Shown here: positions 45,501 through 52,737 of the stretch, piece by piece
Layout of the letters: every line of letters begins with the position of its first letter
How positions within the stretch are numbered: the first letter of the stretch is position 1
Assembly: GCA_947503005.1 (NCBI GenBank)
Contig: CANNCA010000001.1
Location: 868,001-932,000 of the forward strand
Direction: 5' to 3'
DNA from: an uncultured Flavobacteriaceae bacterium
GTDB lineage: Bacteria; Bacteroidota; Bacteroidia; Flavobacteriales; Flavobacteriaceae
Length of the DNA: 64,000 bases
Translations under genes and position numbers: made by a program
The notes under the pieces: model-generated
What the model saw: the letters and a program-made list of their open reading frames with translations, nothing else
Told to the model about the DNA's origin: nothing
The model's database searches: none

Positions 45501-46769
45501 GGTACGGCAAGACCAAGCTTAGGTTTTGTTTTTGGTAGTCAGGCTGATGTGCGATTTGAAGCTGCTCGTAGGGGTTGGTTAACCCAGTTTGATGGCTTCA
45601 ATTCACAATATTTGGAGAACACAAACAAGCAATTGAATATCACTGCAACGGCGCAACCGCTACCTGATTTGACCATTGATTTGGTCGCGGATCGCCAATT
45701 CGCGTCAAATTACCAAGAGACCTTCGAAGTATTGGACAATAATGGCGAACTAAGTTACAACCAGCAATTAGGAAATAATCTGGGGAATTTCAGCATCTCC
45801 ACCATGATGATCGGTACGGCCTTTGGTAAAAGCGACGAATTTACCTCGGAGAATTTTGAGCAATTCAAACAGAATCGAATCACGATTGCTAATAGAATCG
45901 AATCTGAACGTGGAAACAAATCGAGAGGTGTTACAGATGACGAAGGTTTTCCAGATTGGTACGGAAAAACACAACAGGATGTGTTGTTGCCTGCTTTTTT
46001 TGCGGCATATACGGGTCAGGATGTTGATCGGGTAAATTTGGACGTTTTCAGACAGATTCCGATTCCAAACTGGAATATCAAATACACTGGTCTGATGAAG
46101 AATAAATGGTTTAAGAAAAAGTTTAAACGTTTTTCTGTAAGCCATGGGTATCGTGCTGCCTACAGTATCAATTCGTTTCAAACTAACTTGGAAAAAACGC
46201 AACTGCTAAACGAATCTGACGGAGATCTAGATGCGGCAGTAATTGGCGACAATAATGATTTATTGTCTGATCTTATTTTGAACAATGTAGTGTTGACCGA
46301 TCAATTTAATCCGCTGATACGCCTTGACTTTGAAATGAAAAACGCGTTGAGTGTTTTGGCGGAAGTCCGTTCGGATCGAATGTTGTCCCTTAGCTTCGAC
46401 AACAACCTGATGACCGAACAGAATGGTAAAGAGTACACTGTTGGATTGGGCTATCGTATCAAAGATGTAAAGTTTGTCACCAATATCGGTGGAAATAAAA
46501 CCCGCCTAAAAGGTGATTTGAATTTGAAGGCCGACGTCACACTAAGAGATAATATTACCATCATTAGAAACCTCGATATCGATAACAACCAAATTACATC
46601 CGGTCAAAATCTACTATCGATTAAGTTCACAGCTGACTATGCGCTGAGTAAGAACCTGAATGCTTTGTTCTTCTATGATCATTCCTTCTCTCAATTTGCT
46701 GTATCAACGGCCTTTCCGCAGACTACTATCAATACAGGCTTTACTTTGCGGTATAATTTTGGAAACTAG
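39510..46769 (+). CDS. sprA: SprA, giant outer-membrane translocon of the type IX secretion system
   Basis: At 2419 residues this is the size expected of SprA (also called Sov), the very large beta-barrel through which type IX secretion substrates cross the outer membrane; in flavobacteria it is also needed for gliding. The N-terminus has a signal peptide ending near TENSYAQ, and the C-terminus ends in a beta-strand with aromatic residues (LRYNFGN), as in outer-membrane barrels. The start codon is TTG five bases after ruvA; no in-frame ATG exists before the signal sequence. The ruvA-sprA-gcvH order is, from memory, common in Flavobacteriia. No other secretion genes of this system lie in the window. 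Confidence 0.95.
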   Translation: MKNGANQILKSSFKLILLFVLFLLTTENSYAQDRDEQELDSVAVDSVKTGFALGKLILDNPESIVSKYIYDPNLDRYIYNESVGEFNIGYPIILTPDQYYDLVQKESMKDYFKEKADAFSGKKAGSEEARKNLLPNFYINNNFFQSVFGGNTIEVIPQGSVAMDLGVIWQKNDNPSLSPRNRTNLSFDFDQRISLSMLGKIGERLQVTANYDTEATFDFQNIVKLDYTPTEDDIIQSIEVGNVNMPLNSSLITGAQSLFGVKTQLQFGRTKVTAVFSEQRSQSNTVVAQGGGTVNEFSITALDYDEDKHFFLSQYFRDNYDKALEKYPFINSQVQITRLEVWVTNRSQQTLNVRNIVALQDLGETRFGVTEMGSADVEKTRIGQIAGAAAAGFFNTSVDAFPRNSANDLDPSLIGQGGALNDKIREIATVDNGFDVSVPGYTFNQGFDYAILENARKLDPIRDYDFNTQLGYISLNQRLSNDEVLAVAFQYTVNGQVYQVGEFANGGLDATTISGGANPVIENNTLILKLLKSNITNVQDPIWNLMMKNIYATGAFRLSQEDFKLNILYSDPTPRNYITPVTDFPAPVNGNKELQERILLDVFNLDRLNVYNDVQPGGDGFFDFVPGLTVNTQDGLIIFTQTEPFGKYLFNTLGGGDYENENSYNENQNQYVFRDMYELTKAAALQDPEKNKFLLKGRYKSEGSNGIPIGAFNVPRGSVRVTAGGRQLQEGIDYTVNYQTGTVNILDPNLEASNVPINISVENNAVFGQQTRRFTGINVEHQVSKDFVLGGTLLNLNERPLTQKSNFGVEPVNNTIFGLNGNFSTEVPFLTRLANKLPNIDTDVPSNLSVRAEVAWLRPNSPKNADFQGETTTYLDDFEGAQRLIDIRSSLGWTMASTPLEFVNGQLLGSDPEDPANVQNGYGRAKMSWYTIDPIFYTSQRPPGISDSDMSTNETRRIFIDRLFQQDVAQGQTQVQNTLNINYFPDQKGPYNNNPNFDATPPNQKWGGIMRALSSTNFEQSNVEFVQFWVLDPYVDGITTSEGELVLNFGNISEDILKDGKKQYENGLPGVGSSDLVSPSSWGQVPATQALVYAFDADEANRSLQDVGFDGLADGEESSIFDNNVGDDPALDNYQYYLNRDGDILTRYLDFNNPDGNSPVEVTNTNRGSNTLPDVEDIDRDLTMNTVNSYYEYRIPIKPNTTVNDKYVTDVLETSQVPSSEVPDGSVVNRRWIQYKIPLTDFTEAVGGITDFRSISFLRMYLTGFTGPTVLRFATLDLVSGDWRTYTKTLQDVDIDADPTDDNTAIDVNAVNIEENSNRTPIPYVLPPGVQRERLNNNNTIIRQNEQSLSFVVENLESEDSRGVFKNLNIDLRQYEKIKMFLHAEKVVNSDYSDDDTPLVGFLRIGTDFTQNYYQLELPLQFTPHGAMSESAIWPDINEMEVILADLNKVKSERLANIGVAPLNELRFFDIIGGEPVPVTEFAPRELGVIRIGIQGNPSLGSIRSMMVGVKNIDNIPARGEVWFNELRLAGLDNNGGWAAVGALDANMADFANVTATGSTSTSGFGAIDQMPNERAREDAIAYDVVTNVNVGQLLPKKWGIQLPFNYGISEQLITPEFDPVYDDLKLQDRIDAAPENAPDDLTPTKDDILEQAEDYTKRTSINLIGVRKDRSEEADANFYDIENFTFNYSYNETEHRDFEVAALRDQSVNTGFVYNHAFQPLEVAPFAKKDSLFTGKYWQWLKELNLNLLPTTISLNSNIDRQFNQQRFRDVSQQGFDAIDLPTLQQRNYLFNWQYAVNYSLTKSLRLNMTGSNNSIVRNYFNEDGNPNSGFRDELGLWDGFFDLGEPNRHAQQLELNYEIPFSKIPALDFINAQYSYTSNFDWQRGGDALIEVAGEAINTVQNANTHNLTASLSMQKFYDLLGLKKRDGKTQANAAPVRRDKAGNTDEIGKKQPRKTSKLFNTAVDVLTMVKRLNVNYNESNGKVLPGYTQSIGFVGTARPSLGFVFGSQADVRFEAARRGWLTQFDGFNSQYLENTNKQLNITATAQPLPDLTIDLVADRQFASNYQETFEVLDNNGELSYNQQLGNNLGNFSISTMMIGTAFGKSDEFTSENFEQFKQNRITIANRIESERGNKSRGVTDDEGFPDWYGKTQQDVLLPAFFAAYTGQDVDRVNLDVFRQIPIPNWNIKYTGLMKNKWFKKKFKRFSVSHGYRAAYSINSFQTNLEKTQLLNESDGDLDAAVIGDNNDLLSDLILNNVVLTDQFNPLIRLDFEMKNALSVLAEVRSDRMLSLSFDNNLMTEQNGKEYTVGLGYRIKDVKFVTNIGGNKTRLKGDLNLKADVTLRDNITIIRNLDIDNNQITSGQNLLSIKFTADYALSKNLNALFFYDHSFSQFAVSTAFPQTTINTGFTLRYNFGN

Positions 46770-46863
46770 CTATCATTACCCTGTCGTTATAGGTTGTTAA
46801 AAATGTTTAAATACCGTTTGATCTCCTCCCAAAGATGGTTTGTGTTTGATTTTTGAATTTGTA

Positions 46864-46894
46864 TTTGAGTTTATAAAGGAATCCGCTACATTTG
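46864..46894 (+). promoter_or_regulatory. promoter of gcvH
   Basis: TTTG at 46864-46867 and TACATTTG at 46887-46894 are separated by exactly 19 bases, a full consensus match. Transcription would start near 46901, 17 bases before the ATG at 46918, which supports that start over an upstream in-frame one. Confidence 0.8.
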
Positions 46895-46917
46895 CTTTGC
46901 TAACAAAAATTGAACTA

Positions 46918-47298
46918 ATGAACATACCATCAGAATTGAAATACACGAAAGATCACGAATGGATTCGCATCGAAGGCGATGTTGCCACAGTGGGTATTAC
47001 TGATTTTGCACAAGGTGAATTGGGAGACATTGTTTATGTGGAGGTAGAAACAGTGGACGAAACCTTGGATCAAGAGGAAGTATTCGGAACAGTGGAAGCC
47101 GTAAAAACCGTATCCGATCTTTTCCTGCCCTTAAGTGGTGAAATTATTGAATTCAACGAAACTTTGGAAGATGAGCCCGAAAAGGTGAATTCAGACCCCT
47201 ACGGTGATGGTTGGATGATAAAAATTAAGATTTCTGATGCTTCTCAGGCTGATGCTTTGATGACAGATGAAGACTACAAGGCATTGATTGGTGCTTAA
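46918..47298 (+). CDS. gcvH: glycine cleavage system H protein
   Basis: The start at 46918 gives 126 residues beginning [15 protein letters not shown], the normal N-terminus; a longer reading from 46840 would start upstream of the promoter. The H protein carries the lipoyl arm that shuttles aminomethyl groups between the P, T and L proteins. The lipoylated residue is Lys63 in VEAVKTVSD. The other cleavage genes are not in the window. The VanZ-like gene overlaps the 3' end by a few bases. Confidence 0.97.
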   Translation: MNIPSELKYTKDHEWIRIEGDVATVGITDFAQGELGDIVYVEVETVDETLDQEEVFGTVEAVKTVSDLFLPLSGEIIEFNETLEDEPEKVNSDPYGDGWMIKIKISDASQADALMTDEDYKALIGA

Positions 47299-47692
47299 AA
47301 GACCTTTTTTTACAATATCTTTTATAGGTTGGATGGTGTTCGTCACTTTTTCCAGCCTTTATTCTTTTAGACGGCTAAAACCTCCCTCATTTTCTATACC
47401 GCATGTGGATAAATTAGTGCATTTCACCTTTTACTTTGTGGCTTGTATCTTAGGGATGTTCTTTTTAAGGGAGCTTACAAGAGGCGGTCTCAGGTTTAAA
47501 AAAGCACTATTGATAATGACGCTTTCAATTATAGGTTTTGGCGTGATTATTGAGGTATTACAACATGTATTTACAACGAATCGTATGGCTGATATCCTTG
47601 ACGCATTGGCAAATAGTATTGGTGCTTTATGCGGCGCTAGTGTAGTTAAATACTTATTTTCTGAACGACGAACGCTAAAATGGAAAATTTAA
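47291..47692 (+). CDS. VanZ-like membrane protein
   Basis: The protein of about 133 residues has four hydrophobic segments and the VanZ-family pattern: [17 protein letters not shown] in the second helix and [26 protein letters not shown] near the end, with conserved His and Asp residues. The function of small VanZ proteins is not established; the founding member gives low-level teicoplanin resistance. GTG at 47291 is the likely start; a TTG one codon earlier is equally possible. It overlaps the end of gcvH by eight bases, implying coupled translation. Confidence 0.8.
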   Translation: MLKRPFFTISFIGWMVFVTFSSLYSFRRLKPPSFSIPHVDKLVHFTFYFVACILGMFFLRELTRGGLRFKKALLIMTLSIIGFGVIIEVLQHVFTTNRMADILDALANSIGALCGASVVKYLFSERRTLKWKI

Positions 47693-47724
47693 TTGCTTTT
47701 TAACTAAAATATTAATTAAATTAG
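47693..47724 (+). promoter_or_regulatory. possible promoter of tonB
   Basis: TTG (47693-47695) and TAAATTAG (47717-47724, one mismatch to the -7 consensus) are separated by 21 bases. The fit is moderate; transcription would begin near 47731, 15 bases before the ATG. Confidence 0.35.
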
Positions 47725-47745
47725 CAAACACTTAAATGTATTGAT

Positions 47746-48450
47746 ATGGAACTAAAAAAGAATCCAAAAGCAGATTTAACCAGAAATAGTGCGATGTATT
47801 TCGTGATTGGCCTGTTTACGGTATTAGTATTGACATATGTAGCCTTGGAATGGAAATCTTACGAAGGAGGTAATGAATATGATATTTCAATGAACGTTGA
47901 TGACGAGTTAGATGAAGAAGTTCCGATGACTGAACAGCTCAAGACACCACCACCTCCACCACCTCCAGCGGCTCCTGAGGTTATAGAAGTTGTAGAGGAT
48001 GAAGAGGAAATTGAAGAAACTGTTATTGAATCCACCGAAAGTAATGAGGAAGAGGAAGTAATGGAAGTTGAAGATGTTGAAGTTGAAGAAGTTGAAGAAG
48101 ACGTTGACGTTCCATTTGCGGTTATTGAAAATGTACCGGTTTTCCCTGGTTGTGAGAATGAAAGCAACAAAAGAGCTTGTTTTAACAAAATGATGCAGAA
48201 GCATATCAGTAAAAATTTCCGTTACCCTGAAATCGCTCAAGAAATGGGAGTTCAAGGTAGGGTTAACGTTATGTTCGTTATTCAAAAAGATGGCAGCATC
48301 GGTAACGTAAGAATGAGAGGTCCTGATAAAAACTTGGAAAAAGAGGCGGCAAGAATCATCGCCAAACTGCCAAAAATGACTCCGGGTAAGCAAAGGGGTA
48401 GGGCGGTACGTGTACCTTTCAGTATTCCAATTACATTTAAGCTTCAATAA
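47746..48450 (+). CDS. tonB: TonB family protein
   Basis: This 234-residue energy transducer has a short cytoplasmic start, one membrane helix (about 17-36), a periplasmic linker with a run of seven prolines and then a long Glu/Val-rich acidic stretch (about 75-130), and a C-terminal TonB domain (about 150-234) with FRYPEIAQEMGVQGRVNVMF. Two cysteines at the start of the domain, in FPGCE and RACFNK, are typical of Bacteroidota TonB. It couples the inner-membrane proton gradient to outer-membrane TonB-dependent receptors. ExbB and ExbD are not in the window. Confidence 0.92.
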   Translation: MELKKNPKADLTRNSAMYFVIGLFTVLVLTYVALEWKSYEGGNEYDISMNVDDELDEEVPMTEQLKTPPPPPPPAAPEVIEVVEDEEEIEETVIESTESNEEEEVMEVEDVEVEEVEEDVDVPFAVIENVPVFPGCENESNKRACFNKMMQKHISKNFRYPEIAQEMGVQGRVNVMFVIQKDGSIGNVRMRGPDKNLEKEAARIIAKLPKMTPGKQRGRAVRVPFSIPITFKLQ

Positions 48451-48459
48451 TTTATTTTC

Positions 48460-48479
48460 TTTCCCGCGAAAACGGGAAA
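48460..48479. repeat. short extragenic hairpin after tonB
   Basis: TTTCCCG (48460-48466) and CGGGAAA (48473-48479) form a seven-pair stem around CGAAAA with no T-run. It closely resembles the hairpin after infB at 10231-10250. Confidence 0.6.
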
Positions 48480-48485
48480 CTAGAT

Positions 48486-48519
48486 AAAAAATCCCTAGCC
48501 GAACAGCTAGGGATTTTTT
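48486..48519. terminator. bidirectional terminator between tonB and the metallo-beta-lactamase-fold gene
   Basis: AAAAATCCCTAGC (48487-48499) and GCTAGGGATTTTT (48506-48518) form a thirteen-pair stem with a six-base loop, with A-runs and T-runs on the two sides. It can end transcription from both converging genes. Confidence 0.9.
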
Positions 48520-48533
48520 ATGAGCTACTTTTT

Positions 48534-49433
48534 CTACTTCTTTAGACTGGTGTAGATAATCTCACGAATACGCTCAGGATTGATAAATCCCGTCCCATGG
48601 GTCGAATCATAGTTTTCCGTAAGCGAAGTATTGGCTTTTACTTCATCCAAAGTAGCACCTGAATCTATTTGGGCCTGAACTTTCGTTCTGATATCTTCCA
48701 ATATCAAAACATAATTTTGGAGTTCGGCTTTGTTGGAAGGTCGGCCGTGCCCTGGAATGATTTTAGTGTCATCATTGATTACGAGCAATGCTTTTTTATG
48801 AGCTTCTATAAATCCATCAATGCTTCCACCACTTTTTAAATCGATGTAAGGATAACGACCTGAAAAATAAGTGTCACCCATATGTAAAACATTATTTTGT
48901 ATAAAATAGACCATTGCATCACCATCAGTATGTGCATTATGCACGTGAAAAGCCATTATGGTTTCGTCACCATCGTAGAAGGTGATATCTTTTGAAAAGG
49001 TTACTTCGGGTAACATCTTGACATAATCCTCCGCACTAATTTCTTTGGCTTCCACTTTTGGCAATAGATTCAACTGAATACGTTCACGTACATTGTCTTG
49101 TGCTACCAAAGTAACCGAGTCCGAATTAAACCTCGCGTTACCACCCGAGTGGTCTCCGTGCATGTGGGTATTGAACAAAAAAGCGATGGGTTTTTCAGTT
49201 AAACCGGATATAGCCGTTTTCAGTTTTGCACTTAACCGGTCAAATTGGTCATCGATCATAAAAACATGGGTTTCCCCAACGTAGATGCCGATATTTCCAC
49301 CTTGACCAGTAAGCATGTACACGTTTTGGGAAAGTGTATCCACCGTAATTGTTACTTCCTTGTCCTGAGCTTTCGCAAAAATTGTGAATAAAATGCAGGC
49401 TAGGAACAACAGGATTGGCTTTTTTATTTTCAT
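48534..49433 (-). CDS. secreted metallo-beta-lactamase-fold hydrolase
   Basis: The 299-residue protein has a signal peptide (MKIKKPILLFLACILFTIFA) and then the metallo-beta-lactamase fold. The zinc-binding motif HMHGDH lies near residue 90, a further His in HNAHTDGD near 162, and PGHGRPS near 228. This is the ligand pattern of SoxH-like and quinoprotein-relay MBL hydrolases rather than of proven resistance enzymes, and the Cys of the B1 class is not obvious. The substrate is unknown; it acts in the periplasm or outside. It is divergent from haem O synthase, and the promoters of the two genes lie side by side. Confidence 0.85.
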   Translation of the reverse strand: MKIKKPILLFLACILFTIFAKAQDKEVTITVDTLSQNVYMLTGQGGNIGIYVGETHVFMIDDQFDRLSAKLKTAISGLTEKPIAFLFNTHMHGDHSGGNARFNSDSVTLVAQDNVRERIQLNLLPKVEAKEISAEDYVKMLPEVTFSKDITFYDGDETIMAFHVHNAHTDGDAMVYFIQNNVLHMGDTYFSGRYPYIDLKSGGSIDGFIEAHKKALLVINDDTKIIPGHGRPSNKAELQNYVLILEDIRTKVQAQIDSGATLDEVKANTSLTENYDSTHGTGFINPERIREIIYTSLKK

Positions 49434-49457
49434 TATTTACATTTAAAGTGTTTCTCT

Positions 49458-49465
49458 CAAAGATA
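49458..49465 (-). promoter_or_regulatory. -7 box of the metallo-beta-lactamase-fold gene
   Basis: On the minus strand TATCTTTG is an exact -7 match 24 bases upstream of the start codon; the -33 element is not clear. Confidence 0.4.
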
Positions 49466-49485
49466 GGATAAATAGCAGCATTTCG

Positions 49486-49516
49486 TTGCAGAAATAGCCC
49501 TCGGGGTTTATCTTTG
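49486..49516 (+). promoter_or_regulatory. promoter of the ctaB operon
   Basis: TTG (49486-49488) and TATCTTTG (49509-49516) are spaced by 20 bases. Transcription would begin near 49523, leaving only about 11 bases before ctaB. Confidence 0.6.
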
Positions 49517-49533
49517 CACTCCATTAATACAAT

Positions 49534-50430
49534 ATGAAAACTGCGGTTAATTCTGTAAAAACCTATTCTTTGGATTTTGCCGACTTTAAGGAGATTACCA
49601 AAGCTAGACTGGCAATTAGCGTTGTTTTCTCTTCGATAGCAGGATATCTGTTGGCGCCGGTTCAGCCTGATCTTGTTTCTTTACTTCTTTTGGCTTTTGG
49701 AGGGTATTGTATGGTAGGTGCTTCAAATGCATATAACCAGGTCATAGAGAAAGACTTGGATGCGTTGATGAACCGAACCAAGAATCGGCCCATTCCTTCG
49801 GGGAGAATGTCGGTTCAAAAGGCAATGACCATTGCCATTGTCATGACATTGCTAGGTATTGTTGCATTATATTATTTGAATCCGAAAACCGCCATGTTTG
49901 GTGCGATTTCGATTTTCCTATATACCAGTGTATATACACCTCTAAAAACAAAGACCCCGTTATCGGTTTTTGTGGGTGCCTTCCCAGGAGCGATTCCATT
50001 TATGCTGGGTTGGGTAGCAGCAACAAATGAATTTGGTATTGAACCGGGAACCCTTTTTATGATTCAGTTTTTTTGGCAATTTCCGCATTTTTGGGCCTTG
50101 GGTTGGATGTTGGACGAAGATTATAAGAAAGGTGGATTTAAAATGCTCCCGACAGGAAAAAAAGACAAGGGCACTGCATTACAGATTATCATGTATACCG
50201 TTTGGATGATCCTTATTTCGGTAATTCCCGCTTTTGGTATCACAGGACAACTATTCTTATCGTTACCAGCGGCAATACTTGTTTTTCTTATGGGCTTGGT
50301 GATGCTCGTTTTCGCTTTTCGCTTGTACGAAAAGCGGGATAACTTTTCGGCACGAAAGTTAATGCTGGCAAGTGTAAGTTATATCACCTTAATGCAAATT
50401 GTTTTTGTAGCAGATAAATTTTTGAGATAA
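49534..50430 (+). CDS. ctaB: protohaem IX farnesyltransferase (haem O synthase)
   Basis: The 298-residue membrane prenyltransferase attaches farnesyl to haem b, making haem O, the precursor of haem A for aa3 oxidases. It shows the UbiA-type motif AYNQVIEKDLDALMNRTKNRP (about residues 67-87 with Asn, Asp and Arg ligands), the second Asp motif in DEDYKKGGFKMLP, and about nine helices. Haem A synthase is not in the window. It heads an operon with oxidase subunits III, III-like and IV. The next start codon lies six bases after its stop. Confidence 0.95.
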   Translation: MKTAVNSVKTYSLDFADFKEITKARLAISVVFSSIAGYLLAPVQPDLVSLLLLAFGGYCMVGASNAYNQVIEKDLDALMNRTKNRPIPSGRMSVQKAMTIAIVMTLLGIVALYYLNPKTAMFGAISIFLYTSVYTPLKTKTPLSVFVGAFPGAIPFMLGWVAATNEFGIEPGTLFMIQFFWQFPHFWALGWMLDEDYKKGGFKMLPTGKKDKGTALQIIMYTVWMILISVIPAFGITGQLFLSLPAAILVFLMGLVMLVFAFRLYEKRDNFSARKLMLASVSYITLMQIVFVADKFLR

Positions 50431-50436
50431 TTGATT

Positions 50437-51018
50437 ATGGATTTAACCCAATTTTCAGAAAAAGAAAAACACGACAGAGCAAAAAAAATGATGCTCTGGT
50501 TCGGTATAGTGAGCCTGATTATGGGATTCGCTGGTTGGACGAGTGCCTATATCGTTAGTAGCTCTCGTGAAGATTGGATTCAAGGTTTAGAACTCCCACA
50601 GTCTTTTTACATTAGTACGGCGATAATCATCCTAAGTAGCTTTACCTACATTATTGCAAAAAAGGCTTCTGAGAATGACAAATCGAAGCAGGCAACTATG
50701 TGGCTTTTGGTGACTTTAGTGCTAGGTGTCATTTTTATTGTACTTCAATTTTTCGGGTTTCAAGAAATGTTGGGTAATGGATACTATTTCACAGGCCCAA
50801 CCAGTAATATTAAGATGTCATATGTATTTTTGATAGCTGCAGTGCATATTGTGCATGTTGTTGCGGGCCTTATTTCTTTGTTGGTGGTTCTGTACAATCA
50901 AATGAAAGGAAAATATTCGTCTAAGGAATCTTTAGGTATTTCACTTGGGGCAACTTTTTGGCATTTTTTAGACCTTTTATGGGTGTACTTGATCTTGTTT
51001 ATGACCTTTGTAAAATAA
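50437..51018 (+). CDS. haem-copper oxidase subunit III family protein (short form)
   Basis: From the ATG at 50437 the protein has 193 residues; a TTG two codons earlier is possible but less likely. Five hydrophobic helices match the short five-helix form of oxidase subunit III. The last helix carries TFWHFLDLLWVYL, the family's W-H-(F/Y)-x-D-x-x-W motif, and AAVHIVHVVAGL is the preceding helix. It has no separate enzymatic centre; subunit III stabilises proton uptake and oxygen access in subunit I. It is the first of two adjacent subunit III homologues. Confidence 0.88.
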   Translation: MDLTQFSEKEKHDRAKKMMLWFGIVSLIMGFAGWTSAYIVSSSREDWIQGLELPQSFYISTAIIILSSFTYIIAKKASENDKSKQATMWLLVTLVLGVIFIVLQFFGFQEMLGNGYYFTGPTSNIKMSYVFLIAAVHIVHVVAGLISLLVVLYNQMKGKYSSKESLGISLGATFWHFLDLLWVYLILFMTFVK

Positions 51019-51074
51019 ATCGACCTAAAATCGGTTTTGATGTGTATTCGGCTTTTCTAAAGCCAAAAAAAATG

Positions 51075-51082
51075 TAAATTTG
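51075..51082 (+). promoter_or_regulatory. possible internal promoter before the second subunit III gene
   Basis: TAAATTTG is an exact -7 match about 31 bases upstream of the start codon; the -33 position reads TTTT. A small GGCTTT/AAAGCC hairpin lies just before it. Confidence 0.4.
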
Positions 51083-51112
51083 CTCAAATTCTAATCATAC
51101 TTTAAAAACTAT

Positions 51113-52087
51113 ATGGATTCTACGGTGACAACAGGTTCGGAAGAGAATGTTTGGGGAGGCGGTAACAGGCCCCTAAATGCAAGTTATGGCAAATTAATGA
51201 TGTGGTTTTTCCTCGTTTCCGATGCGCTTACTTTCTCCGGTTTTTTAGCTTCTTACGGTTTTTCTCGTTTTAAATTTATAGAGACTTGGCCCATTGCCGA
51301 TGAGGTTTTTACTCACGTACCTTTCTTTCACGGTAATTATCCTATGATTTATGTGGCTTTCATGACATTTATTTTGATCATGTCATCGGTTACAATGGTA
51401 CTCGCTGTTGATGCTGGTCATCGTATGAAGAAGAATGCGGTAATTTGGTATATGTTCTTGACCATTATTGGAGGAGCGATTTTCGTAGGTTCCCAAGCCT
51501 GGGAATGGGCAACCTTTATAAAGGGCGATTTCGGTGCGCTTGAAACAAAAGGTGGGAGAGTGTTACAATTTGTAAATGCCGATACAGGGGAGCGAGCTGC
51601 TTTGGCCGATTTTTCAAAAACCATTACTGATGAAAGGGTTGACCATGAAAAGAAGAACGGGGTATGGTATTATGAAGAAACTGCACTTCCTTCTTTTTCG
51701 TTGAACGAAGTTATTGAGGGGGTTAAAGCTAATTCCAATATCGTAATACGCACGGAACAGATTAATGAGGAAGGTGAAAAAACAGTGCTTTCAAGAGAAG
51801 AATCATTGAAAAAGCTAAATGACGCAACCAGTGTTGTAGAGGGCGCTAATTTAATACGAAATGAATATGGTAGTCGTCTATTCGCCGACTTCTTTTTCTT
51901 TATAACAGGTTTTCACGGTTTTCACGTATTCTCCGGTGTTGTAATAAACATAATAATTTTCTTTAATGTCATTTTAGGTACCTATGAGCGAAGAGGGCAT
52001 TATGAAATGGTAGAAAAGGTTGGTCTCTATTGGCACTTTGTAGATTTGGTATGGGTATTTGTATTTACCTTCTTCTACCTTGTGTAA
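51113..52087 (+). CDS. ctaE: cytochrome c oxidase subunit III with large loop insertion
   Basis: This 324-residue protein has the five helices of subunit III, but an insertion of roughly 120 hydrophilic residues (about 140-260) separates helices three and four. The final helices contain ITGFHGFHVFSG and GLYWHFVDLVWVFVF, the conserved subunit III motifs. The insertion contains no recognised domain or cysteine. A -7 box in the 94-base upstream gap suggests it can also be transcribed on its own. It should assemble with CoxA and CoxB, encoded 30 kb away. Confidence 0.9.
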   Translation: MDSTVTTGSEENVWGGGNRPLNASYGKLMMWFFLVSDALTFSGFLASYGFSRFKFIETWPIADEVFTHVPFFHGNYPMIYVAFMTFILIMSSVTMVLAVDAGHRMKKNAVIWYMFLTIIGGAIFVGSQAWEWATFIKGDFGALETKGGRVLQFVNADTGERAALADFSKTITDERVDHEKKNGVWYYEETALPSFSLNEVIEGVKANSNIVIRTEQINEEGEKTVLSREESLKKLNDATSVVEGANLIRNEYGSRLFADFFFFITGFHGFHVFSGVVINIIIFFNVILGTYERRGHYEMVEKVGLYWHFVDLVWVFVFTFFYLV

Positions 52088-52177
52088 AGTTAATTTTTCT
52101 ATTGCTGAATAAAATTTAGGCAGCAAATATTAATAGGAAACCAAGTTTGAGAAATAAAAAAATTTTGAAATAAAAAC

Positions 52178-52213
52178 GGTCTAGAATATCATATCTAGCA
52201 TCTAACGTCTAGT
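52178..52213. repeat. triple TCTAG direct repeat before the subunit IV gene
   Basis: TCTAG occurs three times within about 36 bases in the 131-base gap upstream of the subunit IV gene. No hairpin or promoter could be read with confidence here. Confidence 0.3.
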
Positions 52214-52218
52214 ATAAA

Positions 52219-52602
52219 ATGGCACACGAACATAAGTTGGAAATTTTCAGGGGACTTTTAAAATTCAAGTCCAATACTCAAAAAATATGGGGTGTATTAA
52301 TCTTTTTAACGATCGTTACGGCAATTGAGGTTGCATTGGGTATCATAAAGCCAGAGTTTTTACTAAAGAGTACCCCACTGGGAATGAAAGCTTTGAATTG
52401 GATATTCATCATCTTGACATTGGTAAAAGCATATTATATTGCTTGGGATTTCATGCACCTACGTGATGAAAGATCGGCATTACGAAGAGCTATAGTTTGG
52501 ACCCCCATTTTCTTGGTCGCCTATTTGGTCTTCATTCTTTTGTTCGAAGCCGATTACGTCTACAATGTATACAAAGATGGTTTTGTGACATGGAATTTCT
52601 AA
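52219..52602 (+). CDS. ctaF: cytochrome c oxidase subunit IV family protein
   Basis: The 127-residue protein has three hydrophobic helices (about 27-47, 57-77 and 92-112) and the segment KAYYIAWDFMHLRDERSALR, characteristic of prokaryotic oxidase subunit IV (COX4_pro). This small subunit stabilises the oxidase and has no catalytic residues. It ends the oxidase part of the operon and is followed within 20 bases by a strong terminator. Confidence 0.88.
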   Translation: MAHEHKLEIFRGLLKFKSNTQKIWGVLIFLTIVTAIEVALGIIKPEFLLKSTPLGMKALNWIFIILTLVKAYYIAWDFMHLRDERSALRRAIVWTPIFLVAYLVFILLFEADYVYNVYKDGFVTWNF

Positions 52603-52618
52603 CACGGAATTAACAGCT

Positions 52619-52648
52619 AAAAAAGACGGCAAATGAGCCGTCTTTTTT
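52619..52648. terminator. terminator after the oxidase subunit operon
   Basis: AAAAAAGACGGC (52619-52630) and GCCGTCTTTTTT (52637-52648) form a twelve-pair stem with a six-base loop. It separates the subunit III/IV genes from the assembly genes. Confidence 0.9.
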
Positions 52649-52666
52649 ATTTTTGCATGTGCTTAA

Positions 52667-52694
52667 TTGAAGATATTGGTTTATAATATATTTC
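52667..52694 (+). promoter_or_regulatory. possible promoter of the SCO/DUF420 assembly operon
   Basis: TTG (52667-52669) and TATATTTC (52687-52694, one mismatch) are spaced by 17 bases. Being directly downstream of a strong terminator supports a promoter here; the exact one is uncertain. Confidence 0.35.
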
Positions 52695-52737
52695 AGTACA
52701 AGTGTAATTGAAATACCTGTTTCTGACTACTTAAGAT

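Noticed and set aside
45768-46202. 144-codon frame antisense to sprA
   Set aside because: It lies fully within the conserved C-terminal barrel region of SprA and shows no independent features.
47859-48447. Two long frames antisense to tonB (Ser/Thr-rich and Asn/Phe-rich)
   Set aside because: Both are mirrors of the acidic, repetitive linker of TonB and have no plausible start signals.
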